A DNA stretch of 64,000 nt from Golubevia sp. BC0850 (GCA_012976225.1 JAAVVG010000001.1:1426001-1490000); one strand, 5' to 3'. Positions 1 through 13,300 are shown, counted from the stretch's first letter. The notes: generated by a model from the letters alone, not told the origin. Numbers and translations are program-made.

Positions 1-712
1 AAGGGCCACATAAGTCTTGATGCAGGGGCAATTGAGGTTCGATACTAACCATTGTGATTTATATGAGGTTTTGAAGAGGCGAAAGGGGAAAGATGAGCAG
101 AGGAGGTGTGGGTTGGAAAGAGGAGTGGAATCGACTTCTTGGTGCGAAAGCGAAAGTGAACAACACAACACTTTCCGGCGGTCTTCCCAGCCTTCTCTTC
201 TCACCTTCCAGATTGTCAAGAAATTCAGATGATACTACAAGATCTTAGAATTCGTAGAAAGGCAAAGACCCAGCTTTGGGGAGGAAGAGCGATCCACACT
301 CCACTGCTCCGCTCTCCAAACGTTACTCGACAACGGGATTCGTATCGAAAGAGGATCGCAACCAAGTCGAAGGCATTCAAAGAGAATTCAACACCTCAAG
401 AAGCTACAAAGCCTTTCTCGCGAAGCAGAGGGCTCATGTACCTGGTTAAATCAAGTGACCTGATCGCAAAATTTGCGCGAGATGGCCCAGGGAATGTCAA
501 ATGTAGAGTAAGATTGACTTTCAATAGGGAAGAATACAGGATCCTTTCAAGAAACTGTTGAGTTACATTCACTGGAAGCGGTTGAAAAGTGGAAGATAGG
601 GGGCAAAGACGATGTCGACAAGACTCGACCAATTGAATCAGGTTTCAACCTCAACAATCCTTCAGATATGATTTTAAAATTGACGAGAAGCAGAATGAAG
701 AGCTCTAGAGCC
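1..712. other. Intergenic, no supported gene
   Basis: Short open frames exist on both strands (for example about 229-561 on plus), but none has a recognisable domain, a convincing start, or a splice pattern linking it to a larger product. The stretch contains the 3' flank of the minus-strand secreted-protein gene that ends at 713. I see no RNA gene or repeat here. Confidence 0.4.
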
Positions 713-1698
713 CTAAAGTGGATCGAGGGTACCGTTAGTGAAGTAGAAATTCTCTTTCCTGCAGGGGCCTTGGTGAATGACTTGATGAAAAGGACCGGTT
801 GAATTGTTAAAGGGAGCTTGGATGACTGCCGTGTTGGCACTCCAAGTAGTCAAATGACCGTTGCTTTCTAATGGCAAATCTTTGGCGATGTTCATGACTC
901 CGGCTGAGAAGGTCTCCACAGCTGTGTCGTTTGGGAGCTTTTGAGTTGGATGAGAGAACATGAAGAAGATAGCGATTAGCGAAAAGATAGGAGATCACAA
1001 GACCCGAATAAGCTACCAGGATGGATATCTTCTTCGCTTTTTTCGCTATCAGTGATTCAGAATGCATATTTCAGGAACATGGGCAGGGCAGAGGAGAACC
1101 TCCTTCAGCTCGACTCACTGTGACTTTAGCTTGACCTGAGAGCAGAATCACATACTGGGCATAAGGTGCATTGTGAAGTCCGTTTTGTGATTCTTCGGCA
1201 AAATAAGTGTAAGTTGCATTAGTGAGACCTCCGAGAGACTGACGAGGAAGTGGTAACAGAGAAGGTGGTCAGAGCGAAGTCCAACCTCGACTCCTCGACT
1301 CCAAAGTCTACCCAAGATCACATTCTCACCATCTGAACATTTGATCCTCCAGTGGTACCATCTTGCATAGAAGGCGCAAAGGTCTCATTCAATTGCCAAC
1401 ATTCGAATCTTGAGACCTTCGCGTTGGGGTCTGTGGAGTTAGAAGTGGGAGATTGGGAGGCTAAACCAGAGACAACGGCTGTGATTCGAAGACCAACAGG
1501 TGGTAAATAGGTTTTATTGGAGGCTCCCGGATCTGTTACGCATGTTGCGTTCATTGAGGAAGTGACGTTTGCAGCTGTGACGTTGTTAGTCGGATACGTA
1601 ATGGGTGCTAGAGGAATTGGATCGAAGTTTGAGGGCAGAGATAGGACTGAAGACAGACTCGTGAATGACAGAATCGCAATGCAAAGTAGTTTGTTCAT
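713..1698 (-). CDS. Secreted cupin-like small protein
   Basis: Three exons on minus: 1698-1330, 1238-1119 and 937-713, joined in phase 0 to give 237 residues. The N-terminus (MNKLLCIAILSFTSLSSVLS) is a typical signal peptide. The mature part is rich in N-x-S/T sequons. The middle holds the pattern EES-NGLHNAP followed by YVILLSGQAKVT, and the end has FHQVIHQGPC. This looks like the cupin-like small secreted proteins common in basidiomycetes, in which a glycosylated extracellular beta-barrel is expected. Function is not known; a role at the cell surface or in host or substrate interaction is only inference. Exon joins are supported by GTGAGA and GTGAGT donors and AG acceptors. The family call rests on remembered motif patterns, not an alignment. 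Confidence 0.7.
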
Positions 1699-1952
1699 CT
1701 TTGTAGGTGTTGAAGATGTGAGGAGAGAAGGAGAGACAGAAACAATGTGATGTGGATAAGCAGGAAAGAGCGCTTTAATCAAAAGCTCATCTTCAGTCCT
1801 GCATAAGGACAAATGCGATGTGACCTCAAAATTTCGATGTCGACACTTGACTTTCGAATTCTTGGAAAAATATGAATGTTGAGATTCTGAAGGTAAAGTG
1901 GATCCGCTTTACAAGCGATGAAATGAGGCTTTCCTTCTCTGAACTCCTGCGC

Positions 1953-4825
1953 CTAATCACTCTCCTCTTCCTCTTCCTCTGAATCCTCCTGACTTTCCAA
2001 CACATGCCTGACAACACCCTCCGCACTCTTTCTTAGCTCCACCATAGCTTCTCCACCGTTCGCAGCTGAAGCATCCCTCGAAATTGGAGATTTCCACCAA
2101 GAAAGGATGGAATCATCAGAGACTATATCGTCGTTGTAGAACTTCTTGAGAAGTGGAACGAAGAGCTTTGAATGAGTGGAATGAGCTGCACAGTACGCCT
2201 GTGATTGGTGAAGGAGGAGAGAGGGAGAAAGTAGGAGATTGTCAGTGAGAAGCCTCTTCAAGAAGAGCGAAGCTTGCGCCTGCATCACTCACCTGGACCA
2301 AAGCCAGCGCTTCAACTTGATCATCCTTTGCTACAACTTCAATCAAGCCACCCCATCTATCCAACAATTCCTTCAATTGATTTGGATTTTCAACCTGACA
2401 TTTCTCCAACATAAACCCAATGACGACTTTCCTAACTTCTTTAAGTTGAACATTAGAAGCCATTCTCAGAGTCTTGAGCTCAATAGCAGCATTATCAACA
2501 GTATGGCCTTCAGCAAAAGCTCTAGATAAAGAGGCGATTGCTTCAGATTTGAATTCGTTTAATTTGGTGTCTTGAGAAACTGAAGCTAGAGCCCCACCAG
2601 CTAGAGCAGCAGCGTTCGAAACGTCACCTTCTTCACCTTCTTCCGAATCAGATCCAGATTCCAAATCAGAATCTCCATCGATTGAAGAAAGCGATTCCAA
2701 TTCTTCTTGATCTTCTTTTCCAAGGTTGAGGTTTGAGAAAGAGAAACCTAATCGTTGAATTGCTAAACTTCTGGCATCTTCTCCTTCCAATTCAGGTTCA
2801 TCTTCTGAATCTGAGTCTTCGCCTTTCGAGAGCGAATCCTCGATGGAAGACCAAAGGAATCCAATAGATTGTTCTCCGAGGAAAGAGGTTGAATTCGGCC
2901 TCGTCTCTTCCTTTTCTGGTTCTGACTCTGATTCCGATTCCGACTCTTCTTCGTCTTCTAAGATTTTGGCTCTCTTTTCTTCAATCCTCCCTGTCCTGGA
3001 GAAGGCTTTGACTTCGACATCAGGTCCTATCCTACAGCCATCGCCAATCAGACTTCCTCTTCCAATCTTGACCCCGTCCAGAATCGTGACATTGCGACCC
3101 AATATGCTCTGTTCTATTGTGCAGTTCGATCCAACTTTCGTATCCGACCAGATGTAAGAGCCAGAGATCTTCGAATTCGTTCCAATGTTGACATTTGGAC
3201 CGAGGACGGATTGAGTTACTGAGGAGTTGTCCGAGAGAATCGTCGAGGGACCTAGGAGAGAAGAAGGACCGAAGGTAGAGGATCTTGAAAGGAAGGAGAA
3301 CAAGGAAGAGGCTGTCAACAGAGTCAGTCTTGTCACAAACAGAAGAGAACTTCGAGCCTCAAGCCTCTTAAAACTTTTCGACTCCTCAAACTCACCTGCT
3401 CATCCTGACACCCTCTCCCACGTACCTCGATCCGTTCCTCACAACATATCCAATCCCACCCGGACAGTTCGCTCCAGGGGTCAAAGGATGCGTCCATTTA
3501 GCTAAAACGTCTCGACTGATTGAATCGTAGCTTTTAGTATCTTTGACCCTCGCTGCGTAACCCCAACCACCTTCTCCAGAGGCAAGTGAGGATGAATTGG
3601 CATGAGGAGAGGAGGAAGCAATGTGAACGTAGATCCGAGAATCTAGAAGATCTGAAGTTAGGATTCCAGGGACGAAATCTCGTCGAAGAGATTGATAGTC
3701 GAAGTTTTCGGAGAATAGGGGAGGTACCTTGAGGAGGGAGAAAGAGAGAGAGCGACGTCAAGAGGAGTTAGAAGAGAAAACATGATATGAGGAGATGATG
3801 TTCGAAGGAGGAACAGGGAGTCCATGGGAAAGAACAAGAGGCAAACTCACATCAACAGAACAAATGTCTATTCCAGCTTCGACCAGATCGTTCCTCATAT
3901 CGATCTCTGAGACTCCTCCATCTTTTGGATCCGCGAGGAAGAGCTCCATAGGCACTTTAGCTGAAGATGCCTTGGAGGAGGAAGTAGAGGTCTCGTAGTG
4001 AAGCAGTTGAGATGTAGAGGGATAGATGAAATGAATGGCTTGATCCCCAGGAGATCTGACAGAGCGTGGTGGTAGACAAGAAATTAAATGAGTCAGCTTA
4101 TCAACCTGATATAGAAGCAAGACCATTCAGGGCAAGAGGTGGACACGGAAAGGAAGGAACTACAAAACTTCCTGTTTCCCCTTTCAATGCTCGCCTCCTT
4201 CTTCTCGCACCCTCTCTCAGTCTATCATCAAGAAGCGGTTAGACCAAACTCACCTCGTTCTACTACCTTTCGCCACTGGCATCGTACAAACAGTCATGAT
4301 AGCATCTTTATCTCTAAGTCTTCTCTCCTTATGAATCTTGACCACCTTTTCCAAATCCATATTTCCCACACAATCAGCATGGCAAAGAATGAAATCGGTC
4401 CTTATGATTTGTTTAGAATCCAATTCTCTCATAACGTCACCAATGGATCTAGCTTCAGGGGTTGGAATGATTTGAATCTTGAAACCCAAATTCAATCCAT
4501 GCTTGAGATCCACTTCTACATGTTTTCGAATGCTCTCTAGACCATTTCTTGCCAGAATGAAGACGGTTTCTACTCCCGCTAGAGATAAAGATTCTAGGGT
4601 CCAATCTATTAAAGGAGCGTTAAGGAAAGGTAATAAGCATCTTGGTTGAGTTGAAGTTGTCAAAGGTTGAAAACGAGAATCGTAGGAATCTGCTAGAATG
4701 ACAGCTTGAAGTGGATCTTCTTGAGCTTCTTCTTTCTCCTTTTTTGCTTGACTATTTACGTTCTTGGATTTCCCACCAGATCCAGAGGCAGCTCCTTTCT
4801 GCTGATTCGGATTCTTGGGTGGCAT
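1953..4825 (-). CDS. GCD6: Translation initiation factor eIF2B epsilon subunit
   Basis: Five exons on minus (4825-4254, 4055-3851, 3727-3396, 3283-2293, 2198-1953) encode 781 residues, close to the usual length of the catalytic epsilon subunit of the eIF2 guanine-nucleotide exchange factor. The start at 4825 gives MPPKNPNQQ followed by a Lys/Gln-rich tail. Then comes the nucleotidyltransferase-like domain (LQAVILADSYDSRFQPLT, PRCLLPFLNAPLIDWTLESL). The third exon carries VPPLFSENFDYQ-LRRDFV, characteristic of this subunit. The fourth holds left-handed beta-helix hexapeptide repeats (NVNIGTNSKI, GRNVTILDGVKIGRG), then a long acidic Ser/Glu linker and the start of the C-terminal HEAT-like W2 catalytic domain. 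The last exon ends in WWKSP and an acidic Glu/Ser tail, as expected for W2. It acts in the cytosol to recycle eIF2-GDP. The start codon is only 87 bp from that of the divergent PHF5A gene. Confidence 0.95.
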
Positions 4826-4912
4826 CGATTGAGGAGAGGTAGTGTGAGTCAAGAAGCGAAGAGATTGCAATTCAATTTCCAACTTCTAATCACAACACTC
4901 CCTCGAATAAGC
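4826..4912. promoter_or_regulatory. Short bidirectional promoter between GCD6 and RDS3
   Basis: Only 87 bp separate the two divergent start codons (4825 on minus, 4913 on plus). Both genes encode essential core factors (translation initiation and spliceosome), so this interval must contain or overlap both 5' UTRs and probably a shared promoter. No classical TATA box is evident. Confidence 0.5.
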
Positions 4913-5834
4913 ATGTCGAAGTGAGTATCATAATCAATCCACTCATTGTCTTCTGACGAGTCTCTCTGATTTGAAGTTCAGCTGAATTCTCCTCTCTCTC
5001 ACTCTCTCTCCAGGCATCATCCAGATCTAGTCTTGTGCAGAAAGTTGCCCGGAATCGCTATCGGTAGGCTGTGCGAGAAGTGCGATGGAAAATGGTAAGT
5101 GGTTATTAGCTACATTAGCTGAATTACCGTGGTCAGAGAAACCAGAGAGATGAGAAGCAAGGCAGGAGAGAGGGAGTAGGAAGGATAGCAAGACTCAGAT
5201 GCACATCAATCAGTCTGAGAGCTGCAAGAATCAGGAGAGACGCTCCTCTATCCTTGTTTTTAGAACTTAATGCTAGAAATTCTTTCTCAGGGTGGTACTT
5301 GAGAGCCAAAACCGGGACGACGGTGCAGCAGCTTGGTTCACAGTGGCAACTGAATTCTTTCTGACGTTCCCTTTCTCTCCCCCCTATTCTCCATTGCTTC
5401 TGTTTCCAAACTCGTTGATACCATGAAAGTCCAATTTGTGACTCTTACGTCAGACCATCGACGATAGTCAGGATCTGTGAGGAATGCAACTTCGGAACTT
5501 ACGGTGGCAGGTGTATTGTTTGTGGAAATGCTGGAATCTCTGTGAGTACCTAGAACAATCAAGATAAATCAATTGAACGTCTATCTTCCTCTTCTCAATT
5601 GAAAGAAAGATGTCGCTTTGAGGTTTTCCTGTTGGAAGAAGGAGACGCACTCCTTCTTGTTTCAAGTTTGCTGACTCCAATTCGCTCTTCACTTTCCTTC
5701 ATCAGGACGCCTATTACTGTACAGAATGTACACGGTTAGAAAAAGATAGAGATGGTTGTCCGAAAGTAGTCAATTTGGGAGCGAGTAGAACAGATCTCTT
5801 TTATTTGAGGAAAGGGCGAGAGAATCAGTCGTGA
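4913..5834 (+). CDS. RDS3: PHF5A/Rds3 subunit of splicing factor SF3b
   Basis: Four exons (4913-4920, 5014-5094, 5430-5541, 5706-5834) give a 109-residue protein, the normal size of this very conserved family. It begins [20 protein letters not shown] and has the diagnostic CxxC pairs: [38 protein letters not shown] and YYCTEC. These cysteines build the three zinc sites of the knotted PHF5A fold, which sits in the SF3b complex of the U2 snRNP and helps hold the branch-point adenosine. The first exon is just eight bases, ending inside codon 3. All introns have GT-AG ends (GTGAGT, GTAAGT, GTGAGT). The residue between the CVICG and YYCTEC motifs reads Asn-Ala-Gly-Ile-Ser, slightly unlike the common version but compatible. 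Confidence 0.96.
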
Positions 5835-6401
5835 GTTCTTTCTTCTGCCCCCTTACCTTGCTTCTCCAGTCTTTCGTACGCCTTGATTTTTTGTAGTGTT
5901 AAACGGTAGTGTGAGAGCTTTTCGGCTCTTTAGAGATTCAAGATCGCTGACTTCTCACCTATCTTCCTCTCCCTCTCCCTCTCTACATGCAAATTCTACT
6001 CTTTCACCTTTCCTCTCTCCCCCTCAAACAACTTCTTCGGAACGTTCGTTCTGTGATTCTTTTCCCATGCAGATTCCAACGAGGCTAGCAAAATGTCTCG
6101 ACTGTGAAGTCTTTCCGTTCTCTTCTCCAGCTTGCTCGCGGTTTTTCTCCTTCCTTTTCCCTCTTTGGGCCGACTTTCATTTACACAAAGTCTTTCAAAG
6201 AAATTCTTCGTTCAGACCTCTCCTTGTTCCCTCTTGTAACACTAATTCATAATCAAAACAATCAAAAGAGACACTCTCTTTCACCTTTCTGTTTTCTTCG
6301 AGTTTCGGATCGCGGCAACCAAGGCAACAGGCGACGAAAGATCCTCTGATTTGCTCTCGATGAAATATTTCTCCGCTTTCATATGATGTTGAGATTTGAA
6401 G

Positions 6402-9271
6402 ATGATGTTTAGAAAGGAGCACTGTCAAAGTATTTCCGGACTTGTGGGTTCCGTCTTCCGATATGCGAAACGTTTCTCTTCCTTCCAAACCAAACACCAC
6501 CTTCCTCAGAACCTCCGTTGATTCTCATCCAATAGCAGAAAAGAAGATGCTTATTTCCAAGCAAAAGGAAGTAGAGAAACGGGACGATGGAACGAAGATA
6601 ATCAGAAGGCAGGTCGGAGCGTTCTCTATCGAAGAGCTCAGAAAAGATCCCAAGACTTGGCTACAAATCCTCTCACCTCGTGGAGCGTATTCTAAGATTC
6701 AAGAAGAAGTGGACGCCTTGAGAAGATCAGGTCCTTACTCTCTAAGGCTGACCAAAGACGGACTGTCCATAGCCCCAACGAGAACTCTCATAGTCATCTC
6801 AGGTCAATTCCTGAAAGGACTCCTACCCTCTTTGTCTCTCAAGTTTTCAGGTGATTTGATTCAAGCTGTGAGTCGGGATCTATCTTCCTCTATGCTGTGT
6901 TCTCTGACTCATCCGTGCCTGTGTCTTTGCTCTGTTTCTCTCTCTCTCTCTCTCTTTGATCTTTCAATAGGCCTCAGATGCAGCTGAAAAGAAGGTACTC
7001 AACAGAAGGAAACTGTTCACAGCTGCAGCGAGTAGTGGTGAGTGCTTGTAAAGAAGTGCTGCGCTCATTGGTTCGCTGACGAACCCCCTTATCTTTCTCC
7101 ATCTTCAGTCGGAATCGTCCTTGTCACACAAATCCTAGAGAGCATCATTAAAAGTAGTGACGACATCTTAGATCGAAGATTGGGAGCTAAACTGGAAGCT
7201 GAGGTCTTGAAAGGTGAGAACTGCTCCTCCAATCCCTTCTCTTTCTGTACTCGGTCACTGAAACAAGAGGTCACTCTACGAAAAATGGACTGACCATTTC
7301 ACTCGGTGTCTTCTTACGATAGTCCATCTCAGTCTCGATCTCCCAACTCACGAGGAAGAGAATACAAAAGATCTCTTGAGAGCTGCGAATCGCATCACGA
7401 GCTTCAGACCTTTCACAACCCTCACGAGAATGGTTTCACTTTTGGCTTCTATCATTGGTAGGTAGAGTACGGTTTTCTTGTGTTTCCTTTGGTTTGTCCA
7501 CCTCCTCTGACATCCTTGCTGGCCGCCTACTCTTTCCCTCTTTGCCTTCCCCGTCCGAAGATCTCTTCTCTCAGGTTGCAGTAGTCCGTTCTCTTTTGGG
7601 CAAAAACACCCGACTGCTCGTAGCGCTCTGTGCCACCCGGCCTCTACTGGAAATCTTGTGGACCACCAGTCACTCTCAATACCGAATGAGAATGACGGAC
7701 GAGAACGGAAAGAGAATGACGGAGATGGCTCGCATAGCCAAGAATCCCAATCTTCGAAAGGAGGTTCATCTACTGGGATTGAGCAAGTGGCTTCTCTCCG
7801 AGTACACAAGTGCTTCCGATCGATTAGGAGACACGACTCTACGACCTCTCGGTCCTGAAGAGCAGAGTGAAAGGAACCTGCAGCTCTTAGGAAAGTTGAT
7901 TGACTCAAGCATTTATGTCATCTTTGCTTTGAGAGCTCATAGGACTCCTTTAATGTCTCTAGCTACCTTGACGCTGGTCCATTCGACAACCTCAAGCATG
8001 TTGGGAAAGGTGAGAAACACATTCGGAGAATCCAAGCAAGTCTCAACATCCTTCTCCAACATCCAGAGCTTATACGATTCGATGAACCTCAAGCCCAAGA
8101 TCCAAGTTGAGGCTCCCTTCAGACGCTACGCGGATGAGATCAAGAGGAAGGAGAAAGAGTCAGCCAAGGCCGGAATGAAGATCGAGTTCAAAGATGTCAC
8201 CTTCACCTACCCCAATTCGAACTCACCAGCTCTCCAGTCGGTCTCCTTCACTATTCAAGCTGGATCCACGACCGTTATGGTGGGAATCAATGGTTCCGGG
8301 AAGAGTACGCTAGTAGGACTGCTCACCAGACTATACGATGCAGACTCTGGAAGCATCTTCATTGACGACCACGACATCAAGACCTGGGATCTGCAAGAAC
8401 TGAGAAGACACATGAGCGTCTTGCCTCAAGAGCTCACGAAGTTCCCTCTTACCATCTCTGAGAACCTCGCTATCGGATCTACCTTGGTAGCCGAAGGCCA
8501 GTCCACAAGCAACGTCTCTCCTGTCGCCATTCAAGAAGCCCTGGCAGCTGGTGGAGCTCTGGAGTTCGTCGAGAAGCTGCCGATGAAGGAGAAATCGAGG
8601 CTCATTCAGGGTTCGAAGGTCAGAGAGATGTCCAATGTCATCGGTCGAACTTCAAACGCTTTTGGATTCCCTCAAGATGAAGAGATCCCAGTCGATCTGT
8701 CTTTGGGTCAGCTTCAGCGCTTAGGAGTAGCTAGAGCTTTCATCAGGCAAGTGACTTTTTGTGAGGCTTATTTCTTCTCACTAATCCAATCCTGAAATTT
8801 TGAAACCTGTTCTATGTCTGTTTCTGTCAAATCCTCTCTTCTTCGCAGAAACGACGCCGCTCTTCACGTTTTCGATGAGCCTGACTCATCCTTGGATCCA
8901 AAGGCTTCCGCTAATCTTTTCAAGAGACTTCAAAGTTTGAGTAAAGGAGAGAGACTCGAGGGAGAAGAAACCGAAGGAATGAGAAGAGGTTCTACCACAA
9001 TCTTCACGTAAGTTCAGGTCGGAAAGAGAGAGAGAGAGAGCGGATGCGCCTGTTTCAACGCTTCCTGACAATTGACACTGAACCCCCTCTGTCTCCTCTC
9101 TCTTTTTCCAGTACCCACAAATTTACAACCACGAGGAAGGCCGATCAGATTCTGGTGATTGAGAACGGTTCAGTCCTCGAGGACGGAACGCACCACCAGT
9201 TGATGCAGCTGCAAAGTGGAAGGTATCACGAGCTTTACTCTTTACAGGCTGCTGGCTTTGTAGACGGATAG
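6402..9271 (+). CDS. ABC transporter-like ATPase, half-size
   Basis: Proposed exons: 6402-6429, 6539-6867, 6971-7037, 7109-7213, 7323-7457, 7582-8746, 8849-9007, 9112-9271 (715 residues). The first small exon is the least certain; a start near 6547 is possible. The N-terminal half has several hydrophobic stretches resembling a divergent ABC transmembrane domain (around 6780-6860, 7109-7160, 7582-7680, 7900-7990). The C-terminal nucleotide-binding domain is clear: A-loop FTYPNSNSPAL, Walker A VGINGSGKST, Q-loop LPQELTKFP, signature LSLGQ (LSGGQ in most), Walker B LHVFDEPDSSLDP and the H-loop histidine in IFTTHKF. It would bind and hydrolyse ATP, probably as a dimer in an organelle or plasma membrane; the substrate is unknown. 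The intron after 8746 has a GC donor (GCAAGT), needed to keep Walker B in frame. Confidence 0.8.
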
Positions 9272-9775
9272 ACAGACAGAAAATCTATCTTTCATTGTAT
9301 AATAGAGCACCTGTTTTGAAGATACACAAACGTACACCATTTCCAGCCCCTTTCCGATTTGCCAATCAAATTGCAAGGACAAGGAAAGGATTTAACGACG
9401 ACTGAATTCGATTATGGGCTTCTTACTTAGGAGGCAATATGAGAGAGTAGGGAAAGCGCGCGAGAGAGAGACAAAAAGACGAAAAGAGTGAGGAGGTGAG
9501 ACGGTGAGGAATTTTGGTTGGTGTTTTCAAATGAAGCTGCTTGCAAAGAGAAATTGGATGGTGAAAGGAGAAACTTTGGAGTGGTTGGATGAGATGGAGG
9601 GTTGAGAGGACTCGAACAGCTCGAATATTAAGGAAAACAGGGTTTTTGATGGGGCGTCTAATTAAAAAAACAAAGCGTTCAAGTCGATGAAGTCAATAAA
9701 TTGATGCGGGAGTGAGAACGTGGACTTGGGTGCAAGAGGAGACTGTCGAGAGATTGAAATGTTTGAGGGAGATGG

Positions 9776-9813
<38 letters not shown>

Positions 9814-10371
9814 GGGACTGGAGGGAGATGGTAGAGACGACAGAAAATGAAAAGAATGTGGGTTGTAAATGGGAGACTTTGGAATGAAAGAGACCGATTC
9901 TACATTGGAGTGGTTGGGGTTATAAATGAATGTGGGGGGCTTGTGGGACTTGAGACAGAGGCATTGGAATGAGAGCAGCATTTTCGTTCTTCATGAGAGT
10001 GGAAAGAGACGATGATAGCACGAGAAAATAGATGCTCGAGACTTGAATTTCTCATCCCGGATGAGAATTACTGAAAAGGATTCACTTGAAAGAGGGAATT
10101 AAATTAGTAGTGATATAAGGAAAAGGTAAAATCCGAAAAGTCTCTCATTTTCAGCTCCGCCTAGATTTCAATTTCTCATTCGGTTTTTTTAATTTCTTTG
10201 TTACTGTTTTCGGATTGAAGTCGCTCTATTTGTTGGAATTAACGGAACTTGGATTGTTTGTGTTGGTAAAAAGGGGATGTTTTATCGTTTTGGTCTGGTT
10301 CTGTTGATGTTAAAGGAACTTGAGATCGAGTTGAAGATCCCTCGCAGAGGAGTAGTCTACTTTTAATAAAC
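9272..10371. other. Convergent intergenic region with GA microsatellite
   Basis: This lies between the 3' ends of the plus-strand ABC gene and the minus-strand KH gene. It should hold both 3' UTRs. A (GA)n run of about 28 bases sits near 9781-9810. No coding signal is convincing. Confidence 0.5.
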
Positions 10372-13300
10372 TTAATTACGATCGAAAGCCAACTGAGCGA
10401 GAACTCTTGAAACTTCGTCAGTAGTTGCTTGATTTGGCATACCTCCAGCTCCAGGAGTCATTCTGCTAATGCTGTTGGAGGAGCCGTGATGAGAAGAGCC
10501 TCCGTTGTTGGTGAAAGGATAAGAGCCCATGTTAGGAGGAGCAGAACCAGCGGGGGGAGTGTAAGTTCCCATACCGCCGTTTCCTCCAGCGTAACTCAGA
10601 TTGGCTCCACCCCTTGGAAGAGCAGTAGCTTGTTGTTCGGCAGCCATAGCTCCGATATCTAAGCTTTGAGCTCGATGTCCGAACGACCTAGGTTTGCGGA
10701 GCTCTCTCATTCTCTCTTCGACCCCCTCTCCTCCTTGAGTTTGAAGCAGATTCACGTCCTCCGACATGTGATGAAGTTGAGACTGCTGCTGAAGAGGAGT
10801 TCCCTGTTGAGGGAACTGAACCTGGATCCCACTAGAATTCGAATTCGAATGAGCGTGACGAGATTGCTGAACTTGGGGAGGAGCACCCCAAACGTCACTG
10901 CTGTTGACGCTGGCCACTCTGGAGTGACCTTCACCGTAAGGCGAGGTGTACATCGAGGGATTGACGAAGGGAGAAGTGAGGTTGGTCGTGGTGTAGTTCC
11001 TTGCAGCGTGAGCTGGAGAGTCGAAGAGAGCTTTGATGTCTGGAGTAGAGGCGGCTGGTCGGAGTCTACGTTCGTTGTACCTTGCAGCATCAGCTTGGAG
11101 CGAGTCGGTAGAATCGTGACGAATGGAAGAGATGAGCTTGTTGGCGAAGTGAGGGAAAGAAGAGGCGAAGGAATCTGAGCGAGCTCGTTCTTCCGAAGCA
11201 TAGACTCCAATCTGTTGGAACAGTAGAAAGGGACGAAGTGTCAGATCGAAAACAGCAAGAGAGAGAAGGGAAAAGCGGTGTGGACAGACTAAACGAATCA
11301 ACTCACGTTGCGACTGACGAGGAAGTCCTCGATGAGATCTTTGGCGGTAGGTAGAAAATCGGTGTTGCTTCTGTTGAGTCTCAATCTAAAGACAGCTTCG
11401 CTGTTGTGAGGTTGACGGACTGGAGGTAGAACGTGAATGTTGAGATCTCTCTTCAAACGTTGAGTAAGGGCTCCGTATTCCTGAGTGTTGATGATTTGAG
11501 CTAGAGCAGCCGAATCTGGAGTTCTGAATTCAGCTTCAAAAGGTACGTGATCCAACAGCATTTGAGCTGCTATATGAATCTGAGCTTCCGGACCAAAGAT
11601 TGAGACTAGATCTGAACCTAATTCCCTCGGTGGGAAACGAACCAAGGAAGAAGTTTTACTTTCAATGTCATGAATGAAGATAGCCTTCTCTCCTAATAAG
11701 GTTCTCTGATACCTTCTAGAGACTGGAATGGTTTCAGTCAAGAAATCCTTGTCTTTTGGAGTGATTAACTCCATGACAGCGTGTTTAAGATTCTCTAGAT
11801 TGATTGCATTCTTAGCTGGAGTTCTTGCGATTACGTTGTCTTCGTTTTCTACGTATCCTCCTAAAGCAGAGAATTCCTCAGCGTTGGAGAACTTGACGTA
11901 AACTCCGTACTTCTTCATGATCCTTTGGATGTTCTTTCCACCTACTCCAATGATCCTCTTGTGATAAGCCTCTGGAACGTGAAAGGAGACTTCGGCTGGA
12001 AGTTCTTCTTGTAAGAAGCTGAGACCTTGAAGAGTTCCTTGACGATCGTTTCCTGAAATCTCAATCAAGAAGTTATAGTCATTGAAAGTCTCGAACTTGA
12101 TTCTAACGTTGCACTGCTTCATGATCTTGTTGATCTTGCCGTTCTTCTTTCCGCTGATGAATTCTCGATGTTCGTTGGCCAGCTCTATCTGGAAGTGAAC
12201 CTGGAAGTTGTAGGACTGAGAGAGGTGAAAGGGAGAGCAAGAGAAGAACTCGAAGCGTCAGACCTTCATTCCGATTAGATGATAGATTTCCACGTTCCCT
12301 CCTCATTCCTAGTCTCCTTTCCTTCTACTCACATTGATCATTTCCAAGTCCAACAGCAACTTGACTCCAGTCCTGACCTCACTTTCCAACCCGTGAACCT
12401 CAAAGCAATCCCTCTTGAAAACGATCTCAGCTCCAGATAAATTCGAGATGTTCTTAAGAACTGGAGTCATCTGACTAGGGTTGAGAGCAGGAGAAGACAT
12501 GTTGTACATCTCGTACGACAGTGGCAGTAGATAGAGAGAAGCCGTATAGAATTGAGAAGCCAGTTGCATCATGCATCTGATAGATCTTTCGATGCTAACT
12601 CTATTGTCTCCGTAGACTGAAACCAAACTAGCTTGACTTCCGATGACTGGAAGATTGATGAAGGTTCCGTTGTCTAACATGATGTTTCTGAGTTCCTCTA
12701 GACGTTCGAGTAGAAGCCAATCTAGTTTACGTGGAAGGATAACGGTGTCTCTAGAGATGATGCACTTGCTCTGAAAGAAGGGAAAGGAAAGAAGAGGTGA
12801 CTGTATGCGTCAGTTTCAGATCTAGAAACTGCTGAAAGCTTACCTACCTCGTTACCTTACCCTCTCGAGAACTTACCTTGTGGACAGAGACTTGGAAAAG
12901 CATGTCTTTCGCTCTCTGAACTCCAAAGAATTCTCCAGTTATGTAGACAGTATTCAATCGACTAGCAATCCCTTGAGGTCGATTATTAGGAGCTCCAAGA
13001 ACTCCAGCGAAAGGACTAGCCAAGTAGACATTAGTGGCAGTTTCCTCCTGAATAGTTTGAATGACAGCTCTTTTCCTTCCACCAACGATATTATGAAGCT
13101 TATAATCGATCTCACAACTCTCAGCATGTAAACCAGAGAATTCATCCAAAAGGACTAAAAGTCTAATTCTAGCTTGCTCCACCGATTCGAAAGGACCAGA
13201 AATAACCAATTCTACGTGTCTCTCCGATTCCAAACCATAACCTAGATCTTGACCATGAGTTTCCGTCCCAATCATAGCCACATGAGTCTTCGTAAGAGTT

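Noticed and set aside
7348-7908. 186-residue minus-strand frame
   Set aside because: Antisense to the ABC transporter exons; no domain.
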